From positions 2,125,501-2,189,500 of the forward strand of contig NZ_CP132543.1 of the NCBI RefSeq assembly GCF_030845195.1: 64,000 nt of DNA, in the 5' to 3' direction. The translations under genes were made by a program, and so were the position numbers. This DNA is from Sanyastnella coralliicola (lineage in GTDB: Bacteria; Bacteroidota; Bacteroidia; Flavobacteriales_D; Sanyastnellaceae). Shown in pieces: positions 23,701 through 31,656 of the stretch. The first letter of the stretch is position 1; every line of letters begins with the position of its first letter. Under the pieces are notes generated by a model. The model was not told the DNA's origin, ran no database searches, and worked only from the letters and a program-made list of their open reading frames with translations.

Positions 23701-25071
23701 TTACCAAAGTGACCGATTCACGTCGAATTGCTCTAGGTAATCAGCCACTCTTCTCACAAAACTACCCCCTAACATACCGTCTACTACACGGTGGTCATAG
23801 CTGTGTGAAAGGAACATCATATGGCGGATTCCAAGCATGTCTCCATCCGGTGTTTCGATCACTGCTGGCTTCTTGCGAATCGCACCCAGCGCGAGAATCG
23901 CTACTTGTGGTTGGTTGATGATTGGTGTTCCCATTACGTTTCCGAAAGTACCCACGTTGGTAACCGTGTAAGTACCTCCTTGGATCTCGTCTGGTGAGAG
24001 TTTATTCTCACGAGCACGTGTTGCCAGATCATTGACCACGTTGGCTAGACCAACCATGTTGTAACGATCTGCATTCTTGATCACTGGAACAATGAGGTTT
24101 CCGCTTGGAAGGGCTGCTGCCATTCCTAGATTGATTTCTTTGCGAAGGATGATGTTTTCACCATCCACAGAAGCATTCACGCCTGGGAAGTCTTTGATTG
24201 CCTTCGCTACGGCTTCCATGAAGATTGGAGTGAAGGTCAACTTCCCTCCTTCGCGCTCAGCGAACTCTTTCTTCATCTTGTTTCTCCAGTTCACGATGTT
24301 CGTTACATCCGCCTCAACGAATGACGTCACGTGTGGAGATGTATGCTTCGACATCACCATGTGATCAGCAATCAGCTTGCGCATGCGGTCCATTTCCACG
24401 ATCTCGTCGTTTGGTCCGGCTGTAACTTTTGGTCCTTGGTGAACCTTAGCTGGCGCTGGTGCTGGTTTCGGAGCGCTCTCCACTTTCGCGGCAGGAGCTG
24501 CTTGTCCGTTTGATGATGGTGCTGGAGCGGCTACCGCTGCTCCGTTTCCACGATTGGCCACGTAGGCTAGGATATCTTTCTTCGTTACGCGACCTTCAGA
24601 ACCACTTCCTTGAACTGCTTCGAGCTCTTCCATGGAAATGCCTTCTTCTTTAGCAATGCTGCGAACTAGTGGCGAGTAGAATCGTCCGCTAGGACCGTTC
24701 TTCGCGACTGCTGTTCCTGCTGTTGCCAATGGCGCTGTAACTGTTTCAAGCACTTCTTGAGAAGGTGCCGCAGCTGCTGGAGCCGGCGCTGCCGCCGCAG
24801 GAGCTGCTGCAGGCGCTGCCGCTGCTTCTCCATCTGTAGAGAACATAGCGATTGCTTGACCTACTTCAACAACGTCTCCTTCGTTGACCATGATCTTGGT
24901 GATCACACCGTCTTCTGGAGCGGGTACTTCTGAGTCTACCTTGTCTGTGGCGATTTCAACGATTGGTTCGTCAGCTTCAACTTGCTGTCCTTCTTCCACC
25001 AACCATTTGATGATCGTTGCTTCTGCAACGCTCTCTCCCATTTTCGGTAATAAGATCTCTGTTTGTGCCAT
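23701..25071 (-). CDS. Dihydrolipoamide acyltransferase, E2 of a 2-oxo acid dehydrogenase complex
   Basis: Core acyltransferase of a pyruvate, 2-oxoglutarate or branched-chain dehydrogenase complex. I start at the ATG at 25071 (MAQTEILLPKMGESV), five codons inside the longest frame; this gives 456 residues. The lipoyl domain carries K44 in IATDKVDSEVPAPEDG. An Ala/Pro-rich flexible linker follows, then the E1/E3-binding domain (FYSPLVRSIAKEEGI, GSEGRVTKKDILAYV). The catalytic domain ends with H427 in SHSYDHRVVDGMLGG. The single lipoyl domain and MGESV start suggest a branched-chain or 2-oxoglutarate type, but E1 is not adjacent to decide. A TAATTTTG box lies at 25098-25105. Confidence 0.92.
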   Translation of the reverse strand: MAQTEILLPKMGESVAEATIIKWLVEEGQQVEADEPIVEIATDKVDSEVPAPEDGVITKIMVNEGDVVEVGQAIAMFSTDGEAAAAPAAAPAAAAPAPAAAAPSQEVLETVTAPLATAGTAVAKNGPSGRFYSPLVRSIAKEEGISMEELEAVQGSGSEGRVTKKDILAYVANRGNGAAVAAPAPSSNGQAAPAAKVESAPKPAPAPAKVHQGPKVTAGPNDEIVEMDRMRKLIADHMVMSKHTSPHVTSFVEADVTNIVNWRNKMKKEFAEREGGKLTFTPIFMEAVAKAIKDFPGVNASVDGENIILRKEINLGMAAALPSGNLIVPVIKNADRYNMVGLANVVNDLATRARENKLSPDEIQGGTYTVTNVGTFGNVMGTPIINQPQVAILALGAIRKKPAVIETPDGDMLGIRHMMFLSHSYDHRVVDGMLGGSFVRRVADYLEQFDVNRSLW

Positions 25072-25097
25072 ATCGTGCCTTCTCATTTAAGGTGCCG

Positions 25098-25105
25098 CAA
25101 AATTA
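25098..25105 (-). promoter_or_regulatory. -7 box TAATTTTG of the E2 gene
   Basis: Exact TAnnTTTG match, 26 nt before the start at 25071. The position leaves a short untranslated leader and supports 25071 as the start. Confidence 0.5.
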
Positions 25106-25161
25106 GTCAATTTCCAGACGTGATTGGCGCGATTTAGCTGTTGATAGGATTTGTTATCAAC

Positions 25162-27108
25162 TTACCCTTCGCCAAGATGGGCGAAGTGGCGAAAAACAAG
25201 ACTCAAGTCATTGCGAATGCGGTAATTACGCGCATAGATGATGTTGAGTTTTTGCAGGGTATCTTCATCCCCTTCTCGTAAAATGGCACCGGTTGCAGGG
25301 GTAATCACCCCTTTCAATACCGACGGCAATCGCATGGAAGAGGTCGAAGTTTGCGCATAACCCACCCAAGTTCTTGAGCCCGTCAGCACTTTGAAGATGT
25401 TCCCGAAGAAGGAAGACTTCTTGTCAACAAACCAGATACTAATGGGTAAAGTCACCAACATTCCGAGTGCGAAGAGAATGTCAAACAGTCGTTTATTCCG
25501 ACGATTTGAAGGCTTGTGCACTCCGTTGGTTTCGAGCATAAATAGTTCACCACTGGTCTCAATACTATTGCTCCCAATCATGTACAATGAGTCAGGTGGA
25601 GCAATCTTGTAATCCACTTTTACCCCTGTGGTTTTGATCATGGAATCAATGATCTCAGCAGCCGCCAAATCCTTTCCGCTAAAGATCACTTGATCAATGC
25701 GGTGGACCCTAATTACTTCCTGCAACTGATCACGCGTACCCACCTGGTTATCATGTACTTTATCATCTATTGCAACACCTACAACCTCAGGACGAGAAAC
25801 GGAAGTTTGTCCGAGCAACTCGCTGATTCTTTCGATCTCTTCTGCCCCACCCACAACGGCGAATCTTCGCATGCCAGCACCCACCAAAGCGAAGCGTTCC
25901 GGCGATAGCCGAGAAAGAACCCAACGAGATATCAAGTAGTAAAGCACAGAGATCACGGCACCGAATAAAACGAGGGCGCGTGAGAACCTGAGGCTTTCTG
26001 GAAGAAGTGAATAGGCGACAAGAATAATGAGCGAACCAATGATGCTACCTCGCACCAAACGCAACATGGAGATCGGTCGATCATAGCCTCCTGAAAAGAA
26101 TACTGAAAGCATCCATGTAATAACGTAGCCACTGAAAGCGTAGATCATTAAGCTCTCATCGAAGATCTTCTCAGCCACTTGCGCGTAATAACGCTGAGCG
26201 AGCCACATTCCTGAGAACAAGGCCGACGCATCAATCAACGGAAGAATGATCTTCTTGGCGACACGTTGAATCACCGCAATGGAAGCACGCGCCCAAATAG
26301 CCACATTAATCAGACGTGTATATGCCTTGGCATTGCGCTCGCTGAAATGCTTGCGGGCGAAGATGACCATGGCGTTGTAGAATACGAACACATAGTTCAG
26401 GCTACCGCGCTTGGTTGATTCACCTTTGTAGTGAATGATGCGTGTTTCAGGGAAATAGTAGTTCTGCCAACCACCTAATACAATTCTCCAACTGAGATCA
26501 ATGTCTTCACCGTACATGAAGAATTCTTCATCCAATAAGCCCACCTTATCAAGGGCTTCTTTACGCATCAACATGTAGGCCCCACTGAGAATCTCAATCT
26601 CTGCAGTCTCATGCTCATCGAGATGTCCGAGATAGTAGTGATTGAGTTTCCGAGATCGCGGGAAGAGTCGGTAAATCCCACTGATCTTGCAGAAGGATAC
26701 CCATGGTGTAGGTAAACCTCGTTTTGACTCAGGTAAGAACTTCCCTTTTCCATCAACCATACGAACTCCTAACCCACCGGCTTTTGGATTCGCATCCATG
26801 AACTCCACACACTTTCGGAAGGTGTCTTCTTCAACTACCGTATCAGGATTGAGAAGAAGCATATACTCCGCATCCGAAGCGCGCATGGCTTGGTTGTTAG
26901 CGCGAGAGAAACCAACATTGTCTTTGTTCGCCACCAACTTCACCCAAGGGAAACGTTCTGCAACCATGGCGCAGGAACCGTCTACACTGGCATTGTCAAC
27001 AACCCAAACATCAGCCTCCATGCCTTGGATCGCCTTTTCGACCGAAAGCAAGCACTGTTCGAGGAATTGCTCGACGTTATAGTTGACTATGATGACGGAG
27101 AGTTTCAT
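25162..27108 (-). CDS. GT2 glycosyltransferase fused to a membrane sugar-transferase-like region
   Basis: Two-part membrane protein of 648 residues. Residues 1-280 are a GT2 rhamnosyltransferase-type domain: KLSVIIVNYNVEQFLEQCL start, VVDNASVDGS, LLLNPDTVVE, and EEFFMYGEDIDLSWRI. Several membrane helices occupy about 290-395. Next comes a Rossmann-like region (FAVVGGAEEIERI ... VIFSGKDLAAAEIID) like the CoA-binding_3 domain of WbaP-type initiating transferases. The end, RNKRLFDILFALGMLVTLP, resembles the start of a bacterial sugar transferase, but the catalytic K/R-F-R-[ST]-M and PGLTG-type motifs are missing. So the second half is probably non-catalytic or diverged. It overlaps recR by 4 bp (27105-27108). 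Confidence 0.82.
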   Translation of the reverse strand: MKLSVIIVNYNVEQFLEQCLLSVEKAIQGMEADVWVVDNASVDGSCAMVAERFPWVKLVANKDNVGFSRANNQAMRASDAEYMLLLNPDTVVEEDTFRKCVEFMDANPKAGGLGVRMVDGKGKFLPESKRGLPTPWVSFCKISGIYRLFPRSRKLNHYYLGHLDEHETAEIEILSGAYMLMRKEALDKVGLLDEEFFMYGEDIDLSWRIVLGGWQNYYFPETRIIHYKGESTKRGSLNYVFVFYNAMVIFARKHFSERNAKAYTRLINVAIWARASIAVIQRVAKKIILPLIDASALFSGMWLAQRYYAQVAEKIFDESLMIYAFSGYVITWMLSVFFSGGYDRPISMLRLVRGSIIGSLIILVAYSLLPESLRFSRALVLFGAVISVLYYLISRWVLSRLSPERFALVGAGMRRFAVVGGAEEIERISELLGQTSVSRPEVVGVAIDDKVHDNQVGTRDQLQEVIRVHRIDQVIFSGKDLAAAEIIDSMIKTTGVKVDYKIAPPDSLYMIGSNSIETSGELFMLETNGVHKPSNRRNKRLFDILFALGMLVTLPISIWFVDKKSSFFGNIFKVLTGSRTWVGYAQTSTSSMRLPSVLKGVITPATGAILREGDEDTLQKLNIIYARNYRIRNDLSLVFRHFAHLGEG

Positions 27109-27725
27109 TTGCCTGGCAGGGCGTTTTCGTAAGGTAGACGTTGCATGATCGAGCGAGCGAGGGTCACCTCATCTGCATATTGAAGTTCATCTCCAATAGC
27201 CACACCCCGAGCGATCGCCGTAACTCGAACGTCGTATTCGCTCAATTTCTTGTACAGGTAGAAAGAAGTTGTCTCCCCTTCCATGGTTGTGCTAAGGGCG
27301 AAGATGATTTCATCTACCGTTCCATTTTTCACGCGATCGATCAACGATTGAATGTATAGATCGTTCGGTCCTACCCCATCCATCGGAGAAATTACGCCTC
27401 CCAACACATGGTAGCTTCCGCGGAATTGCTCTGTTGATTCAATGGCTAGCAATTCCCGAATTCCTTCGACCACACACACGGTGCGATGCTCACGACGTGG
27501 GTCAGAGCAAATGCCGCAGACCTCAGTATCTGATAGGTTATTGCAGATTTTGCATGCCTTAATCCCAGAACGTAAAGCGGTAAATGCGTTTGAAAAGCGT
27601 TCTACGTCTTCTTCATCACGACGAAGCATATGCAACACCAGACGTAACGCCGTTTTCCTTCCAATTCCTGGAAGCGAAGCCATTTGGTCAACGGCCTCTT
27701 CAATCAAACGCGAGGGAAAATTCAT
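27105..27725 (-). CDS. recR: Recombination mediator protein RecR
   Basis: Works with RecF and RecO to load RecA on gapped DNA. At 206 residues it has the usual length. The helix-hairpin-helix lies at about 10-40 (VDQMASLPGIGRKTALRLV). The four-cysteine zinc finger is CKICNNLSDTEVCGICSDP, and the Toprim region includes CVVEGIRELLAIE and YHVLGGVISPMDGVGP. The start is marked by TAGTTTTG (27737-27730 on the minus strand) ending 4 nt before the ATG, so its mRNA is probably leaderless. The GT2 fusion gene follows with a 4-bp overlap. Confidence 0.96.
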   Translation of the reverse strand: MNFPSRLIEEAVDQMASLPGIGRKTALRLVLHMLRRDEEDVERFSNAFTALRSGIKACKICNNLSDTEVCGICSDPRREHRTVCVVEGIRELLAIESTEQFRGSYHVLGGVISPMDGVGPNDLYIQSLIDRVKNGTVDEIIFALSTTMEGETTSFYLYKKLSEYDVRVTAIARGVAIGDELQYADEVTLARSIMQRLPYENALPGK

Positions 27726-27729
27726 CCCA

Positions 27730-27737
27730 CAAAACTA
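27730..27737 (-). promoter_or_regulatory. -7 box TAGTTTTG of recR, nearly leaderless
   Basis: Exact TAnnTTTG match on the minus strand ending 4 nt before the recR ATG at 27725. No clear -33 element. Confidence 0.5.
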
Positions 27738-27791
27738 ACCAGTCTCTTCGATTTTCTTGTGACATTGCATGCAGAACCCAGACGAGACTTT

Positions 27792-29327
27792 ATGAATGCA
27801 CTTGCGATACTCGGACTGATCGCCGGATACTTTGTGATCTTGATGCTGATTGCCCGCGCGACCTCTCGGAATGAGAGCAACAGTAATTTCTTCCTTGCCG
27901 GTAAAAGTGCGCCTTGGTTCTTGGTAGCCTTCGGAATGATTGGCGCGAGTCTCAGTGGGATTACCTTCATCAGTATTCCCGGGAAGGTGGGGATTCAGAA
28001 TGAAGCCGGTGAATTCGTTGACCAATTCAGCTACATGCAAATGGTGCTGGGCTATCTGGTGGGTTATCTGTTTATCGCGTTCGTCTTGATGCCGATCTAC
28101 TATCGACTTCAAGTCACTTCTATTTATACCTACCTCGAACAGCGCTTTCACTTCACGGCATACAAAGTGGGCGCCTTCTATTTTTTGGTTTCGAGAACCA
28201 TCGGGGCCTCGATTCGCCTATTGTTGGTGGCTAACGTATTGCAAGAGTTTGTCTTCAAAGAACTGGGTGTACCTTTTGAAGTTACGGTGGCACTGTCGAT
28301 TCTATTGATCTGGATTTACACGCATCGAGGTGGTATTAAAACCATCATTTGGACTGATACCTTACAGACCCTATTCATGCTGGTAGCCTTGGGTTGGAGT
28401 ATGTATTTGCTTTCTGATGCTTTAGGTCTCGCTGAACGCGGAATGGTGACCACCATCGCTGAAAGTCAATACGGACAATGGTTCTTCTTTAACGACGCTG
28501 GCGGCAACCCGCACTTCTTCTGGAAGGAATTCCTCGGTGGAATCTTTATCTGTATTGGTATGACAGGAATGGACCAAGACATGATGCAGAAGAATTTGGC
28601 TTGCAAAAACATTCGTCAGGCGCAGCTGAATATGGTGAGCTTCTCAGTGGTTCTATTCGTTGTGAATGCCCTCTTCCTCGGACTTGGCGCGTTGCTATTC
28701 ATGTATGCTGAACAAGAAGGAATGGAGCTGATTACGAGCTCAACTGGAAAGGTGCGCACCGACCTGCTCTTCCCTACCATTGCGCTGCGTGGCGACCTGG
28801 GCATCGGATTGAGTATTGTCTTCTTGTTGGGGCTTATTGCAGCCGCCTACTCCAGTGCTGACAGTGCTTTGACGTCATTGACGACTTCGGTTTGTGTCGA
28901 CTTCCGGAACATTCTGAAAAAGCCTGAGCAGCTACAAGTGAAGATTCGCAAGCAAACGCACGTGATCATGTCGGGCGTGCTTTTCATCGTGATCCTGATT
29001 CTGCATTACACCTTAGATCTTTCAGCCATCGGTCAATTGATCTTCCTGGCTGGATTCACCTATGGTCCGTTGATTGGGTTCTTCCTATTTGGAATCTTTA
29101 CGAAACGAAAGGTGCGCGCAGAGCTTATCTTAGCTATCGCTATTGTCGCTCCGCTTTTGACTTACGTGCTTTTCAAGAACAGTGGAGACTGGTTCAACGG
29201 CTTCAATTTTGGCGCCTTACACATCGTCTTGAATTCAGTGATCACCTTCGTTCTTTTGATGGTAGCGTCTTTTGTTCCAACACCAATCAAGGCAAAGGAT
29301 CAAAAGGTTGTTGACCAAGCCGCCTGA
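27792..29327 (+). CDS. Sodium:solute symporter (SSS family)
   Basis: Sodium-coupled uptake transporter of the inner membrane. I start at 27792 (MNALAILGLIAGYFVILM), since the 36 codons of upstream open frame run into the divergent recR gene and look non-coding; this gives 511 residues with about 13 membrane helices. Family hallmarks: SNFFLAGKSAPWFLVAFGMIGASLSG in the first helices (seen as FFLAGKSAPWFLV and GASLSGITFISIPG), and GLIAAAYSSADSALTSLTTS in the eighth-helix region, which carries the Na-site serines. Substrate (sugar, proline, acetate or sialic acid) cannot be assigned. Divergent from recR across a 66-bp gap. Confidence 0.9.
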   Translation: MNALAILGLIAGYFVILMLIARATSRNESNSNFFLAGKSAPWFLVAFGMIGASLSGITFISIPGKVGIQNEAGEFVDQFSYMQMVLGYLVGYLFIAFVLMPIYYRLQVTSIYTYLEQRFHFTAYKVGAFYFLVSRTIGASIRLLLVANVLQEFVFKELGVPFEVTVALSILLIWIYTHRGGIKTIIWTDTLQTLFMLVALGWSMYLLSDALGLAERGMVTTIAESQYGQWFFFNDAGGNPHFFWKEFLGGIFICIGMTGMDQDMMQKNLACKNIRQAQLNMVSFSVVLFVVNALFLGLGALLFMYAEQEGMELITSSTGKVRTDLLFPTIALRGDLGIGLSIVFLLGLIAAAYSSADSALTSLTTSVCVDFRNILKKPEQLQVKIRKQTHVIMSGVLFIVILILHYTLDLSAIGQLIFLAGFTYGPLIGFFLFGIFTKRKVRAELILAIAIVAPLLTYVLFKNSGDWFNGFNFGALHIVLNSVITFVLLMVASFVPTPIKAKDQKVVDQAA

Positions 29328-29400
29328 TTCCTGTTCATAAATTATACGATTCGATCGAATTAACCTTTCCGCCGTTAGGCGAGAAACAGACCTAATCGCT

Positions 29401-29408
29401 TAATTTTG
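29401..29408 (+). promoter_or_regulatory. -7 box TAATTTTG of the aminotransferase operon
   Basis: Exact TAnnTTTG match 17 nt before the ATG at 29426, leaving a short leader. It marks the likely head of the cluster 29426-33482. Confidence 0.5.
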
Positions 29409-29425
29409 TTGTTCATCCATTTACA

Positions 29426-30643
29426 ATGAGAATTAGTCCGGAAATGAACGTATGCAAAGAGTCAGACCTACTATCACGATTGTCAGAGTCTGCTACACTT
29501 GCCATGGCGCGGATTAGCCGCGAGTTGAAAGCGCAAGGTCACGATGTGATTTCACTGAGTTTGGGAGAGCCCGATTTCGACACCCCTGATTTTGTCAAGG
29601 ATGCGATTAAGAAGGCCGTTGATGAGAATTATTCGCACTATCCTCCAGTAAATGGATACTTAGAGGTACGCGAAGCGATCTCAAAGAAATTCAAGCGCGA
29701 CAATAACCTCGACTATTCGGCTGATCAAATCGTTCTGTCTACAGGAGCGAAGCAGAGCTTGGCTAACCTTGTTCTGTGTTTGGTGAACCCGGGTGATGAA
29801 GTATTACTTCCGGCACCATACTGGGTGAGCTACAGCGAAATCGTAAAAGTCGCTGGAGCTATTCCGGTGGTTGTGCCTACAAATATTACGAGCGACTTCA
29901 AATTGACACCAGAGCAATTGGCTTCGTCGATCACTGACAAAACCCGCATGATCATCTACAGCTCACCATGTAACCCGAGTGGATCGGTCTACACACGTGA
30001 GGAGCTTGAAGGATTGGCGGCGGTGCTTCGTCAACGCGAAGACATCATTGTCGTAAGCGATGAGATCTATGAATTGATCAACTTCACGGAAGCGCACGCC
30101 AGTATGGCTACCCTTGACGGGATGTACGATCGTACTGTAACGGTGAATGGTGTGTCGAAAGGCTTCGCAATGACGGGTTACCGACTGGGGTACATCGGTG
30201 CTCCTCTTTGGATTGCGAAAGCTTGTTCAAAGATTCAAGGTCAATTTACGAGTGCTCCTTCTGGCGTATCACAGATGGGCTGTAAGGCTGCTGTCGAAGC
30301 GCTGCCTGAGACAGTTGAATACATGAAAAAGGCTTTCTTGAAGCGTCGCGATATGATGATTGCTGGCCTACGTGAGATCGAAGGGTTGGAAGTGAACGTT
30401 CCTACTGGGGCCTTCTACATCTTCCCTGATGCCTCGGCTTTCTTCGGTAAGAGCGTTGATGGACGTACCATTAACAATGCTACCGATCTTTGTGCTTACA
30501 TTTTGGAAACAGAATTCGTAGCCCTCGTAACAGGAGATGCTTTTGGAGATCCAAACGGATTCCGCATTTCGTACGCTGCGAGTGAAGAAGAATTGAAAGA
30601 GGCTTTGGTTCGTATCAAGCGTGCCTTAGACCGTTTGCAATAA
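29426..30643 (+). CDS. PLP-dependent aspartate aminotransferase (class I, Ib-type)
   Basis: Transfers the amino group of aspartate to 2-oxoglutarate. The 405 residues of fold-type I include LSLGEPDFDTP (about 44-54), HYPPVNGYLEVREAI, SSPCNPSGSVYTREEL, VVSDEIYELI, and the PLP-binding lysine K245 in VNGVSKGFAMTGYRLGYI. The C-terminal Arg region GFRISYAASEEEL is present. It could also transaminate prephenate, as some Ib enzymes do. The start at 29426 leaves a short extension before the usual LSRLSESATLAMA start. A TAATTTTG promoter box precedes it, and the HldA-like kinase begins 11 bp downstream. Confidence 0.92.
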   Translation: MRISPEMNVCKESDLLSRLSESATLAMARISRELKAQGHDVISLSLGEPDFDTPDFVKDAIKKAVDENYSHYPPVNGYLEVREAISKKFKRDNNLDYSADQIVLSTGAKQSLANLVLCLVNPGDEVLLPAPYWVSYSEIVKVAGAIPVVVPTNITSDFKLTPEQLASSITDKTRMIIYSSPCNPSGSVYTREELEGLAAVLRQREDIIVVSDEIYELINFTEAHASMATLDGMYDRTVTVNGVSKGFAMTGYRLGYIGAPLWIAKACSKIQGQFTSAPSGVSQMGCKAAVEALPETVEYMKKAFLKRRDMMIAGLREIEGLEVNVPTGAFYIFPDASAFFGKSVDGRTINNATDLCAYILETEFVALVTGDAFGDPNGFRISYAASEEELKEALVRIKRALDRLQ

Positions 30644-30654
30644 ATTCAAGCAAT

Positions 30655-31656
30655 TTGAATATCGATAAACACGAGATCGATCGCCTTTACCGAGGCTTTA
30701 ATGACCTGACCGCTATGGTAGTGGGTGACGTCATGATCGATGCTTATTACTGGGGACGCGTAGACCGTATTTCTCCCGAGGCTCCTGTGCCCATCGTGCA
30801 GATCACTGAACGTGAGAACCGTTTGGGTGGCGCTGCCAATGTAGCGTTGAACGTTATGAGCCTGGGGGCAAAACCGATTATCTGTTCGGTGATTGGGAAT
30901 GACGAAAAGGCTGACCTTTTTGAAGCTTTGTTGGCGAAGCGTGATTTCTCTAGCGAGGGAATCGAACGCAGTAGTGAGCGCCCAACCACCGTTAAAACCC
31001 GCATCATCAGCAGCGATCAACACTTGCTTCGTGTAGATGAAGAATCAACTCGTGCCTTGAGCCAGGCCGAAGAGACAGCCTTCATTCAGCGCTGTACCAA
31101 GGTGATTGAATCTGGCGAAGTAGACGTATTGATCTTCGAGGATTACAACAAAGGCCTCTTAACTGAGCATGTGATTTCTTCATTGATCTCGCTAGCGCGG
31201 AAACATAATATCCCTGTAACGGTAGACCCGAAGAAAGAGAACTTCTTCGCCTACCAGCATGCTACCCTCTTCAAGCCCAACTTCAAGGAATTAGTGGAAG
31301 GGGTAAAACTCGATATTGACAAGAACAGCGACGAGGCCATTATAGCGGGCATCCGTGAAATGGAATCAAAACTATCGAATGAACTCTCTTTAGTAACACT
31401 CTCAGAACGAGGTGTCATGGTAAAACAAGGAGATCAAGTACAGCGTATCCCGGCTCACCCACGCAAGATTATTGATGTGTCTGGAGCAGGTGATACAGTG
31501 ATTAGTGTGGCTTCCTTGATCTTGGCACTCAAAGGAGATCCAGCTGTCATTGCAGGCATGTCTAACCTAGCGGGAGGATTAGTCTGTGAGAAGGTGGGTG
31601 TGGTGCCTATCGACAAAGAACTACTCTTCGACGAAGTAAGAAAAAACAATAGCTAA
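30655..31656 (+). CDS. PfkB-family sugar kinase, HldA/RfaE1-like
   Basis: Ribokinase-family kinase, most like the heptose-7-phosphate kinase domain of RfaE/HldE in ADP-heptose synthesis. The 333 residues begin at a TTG (30655), because no ATG is placed to give the full N-terminal strand. VVGDVMIDAYYWGRVDRISPEAPVP (seen as VVGDVMIDAYYWG and RISPEAPVPIV) is characteristic of RfaE1. RLGGAANVALNVMSLGA and the C-terminal DVSGAGDTVISVASL anion-hole motif complete the PfkB signatures. The nucleotidyltransferase domain found in HldE is absent. It overlaps the TrkH gene by one base (TAATG). Heptose specificity is inferred. Confidence 0.85.
   Translation: MNIDKHEIDRLYRGFNDLTAMVVGDVMIDAYYWGRVDRISPEAPVPIVQITERENRLGGAANVALNVMSLGAKPIICSVIGNDEKADLFEALLAKRDFSSEGIERSSERPTTVKTRIISSDQHLLRVDEESTRALSQAEETAFIQRCTKVIESGEVDVLIFEDYNKGLLTEHVISSLISLARKHNIPVTVDPKKENFFAYQHATLFKPNFKELVEGVKLDIDKNSDEAIIAGIREMESKLSNELSLVTLSERGVMVKQGDQVQRIPAHPRKIIDVSGAGDTVISVASLILALKGDPAVIAGMSNLAGGLVCEKVGVVPIDKELLFDEVRKNNS

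Noticed and set aside
27684-27791. Upstream extension of the sodium:solute symporter
   Set aside because: It overlaps the divergent recR gene and precedes the normal first membrane helix of the family.
27735-28151. Minus-strand ORF of 138 codons
   Set aside because: Antisense to the first helices of the sodium:solute symporter, whose family motifs are unmistakable.
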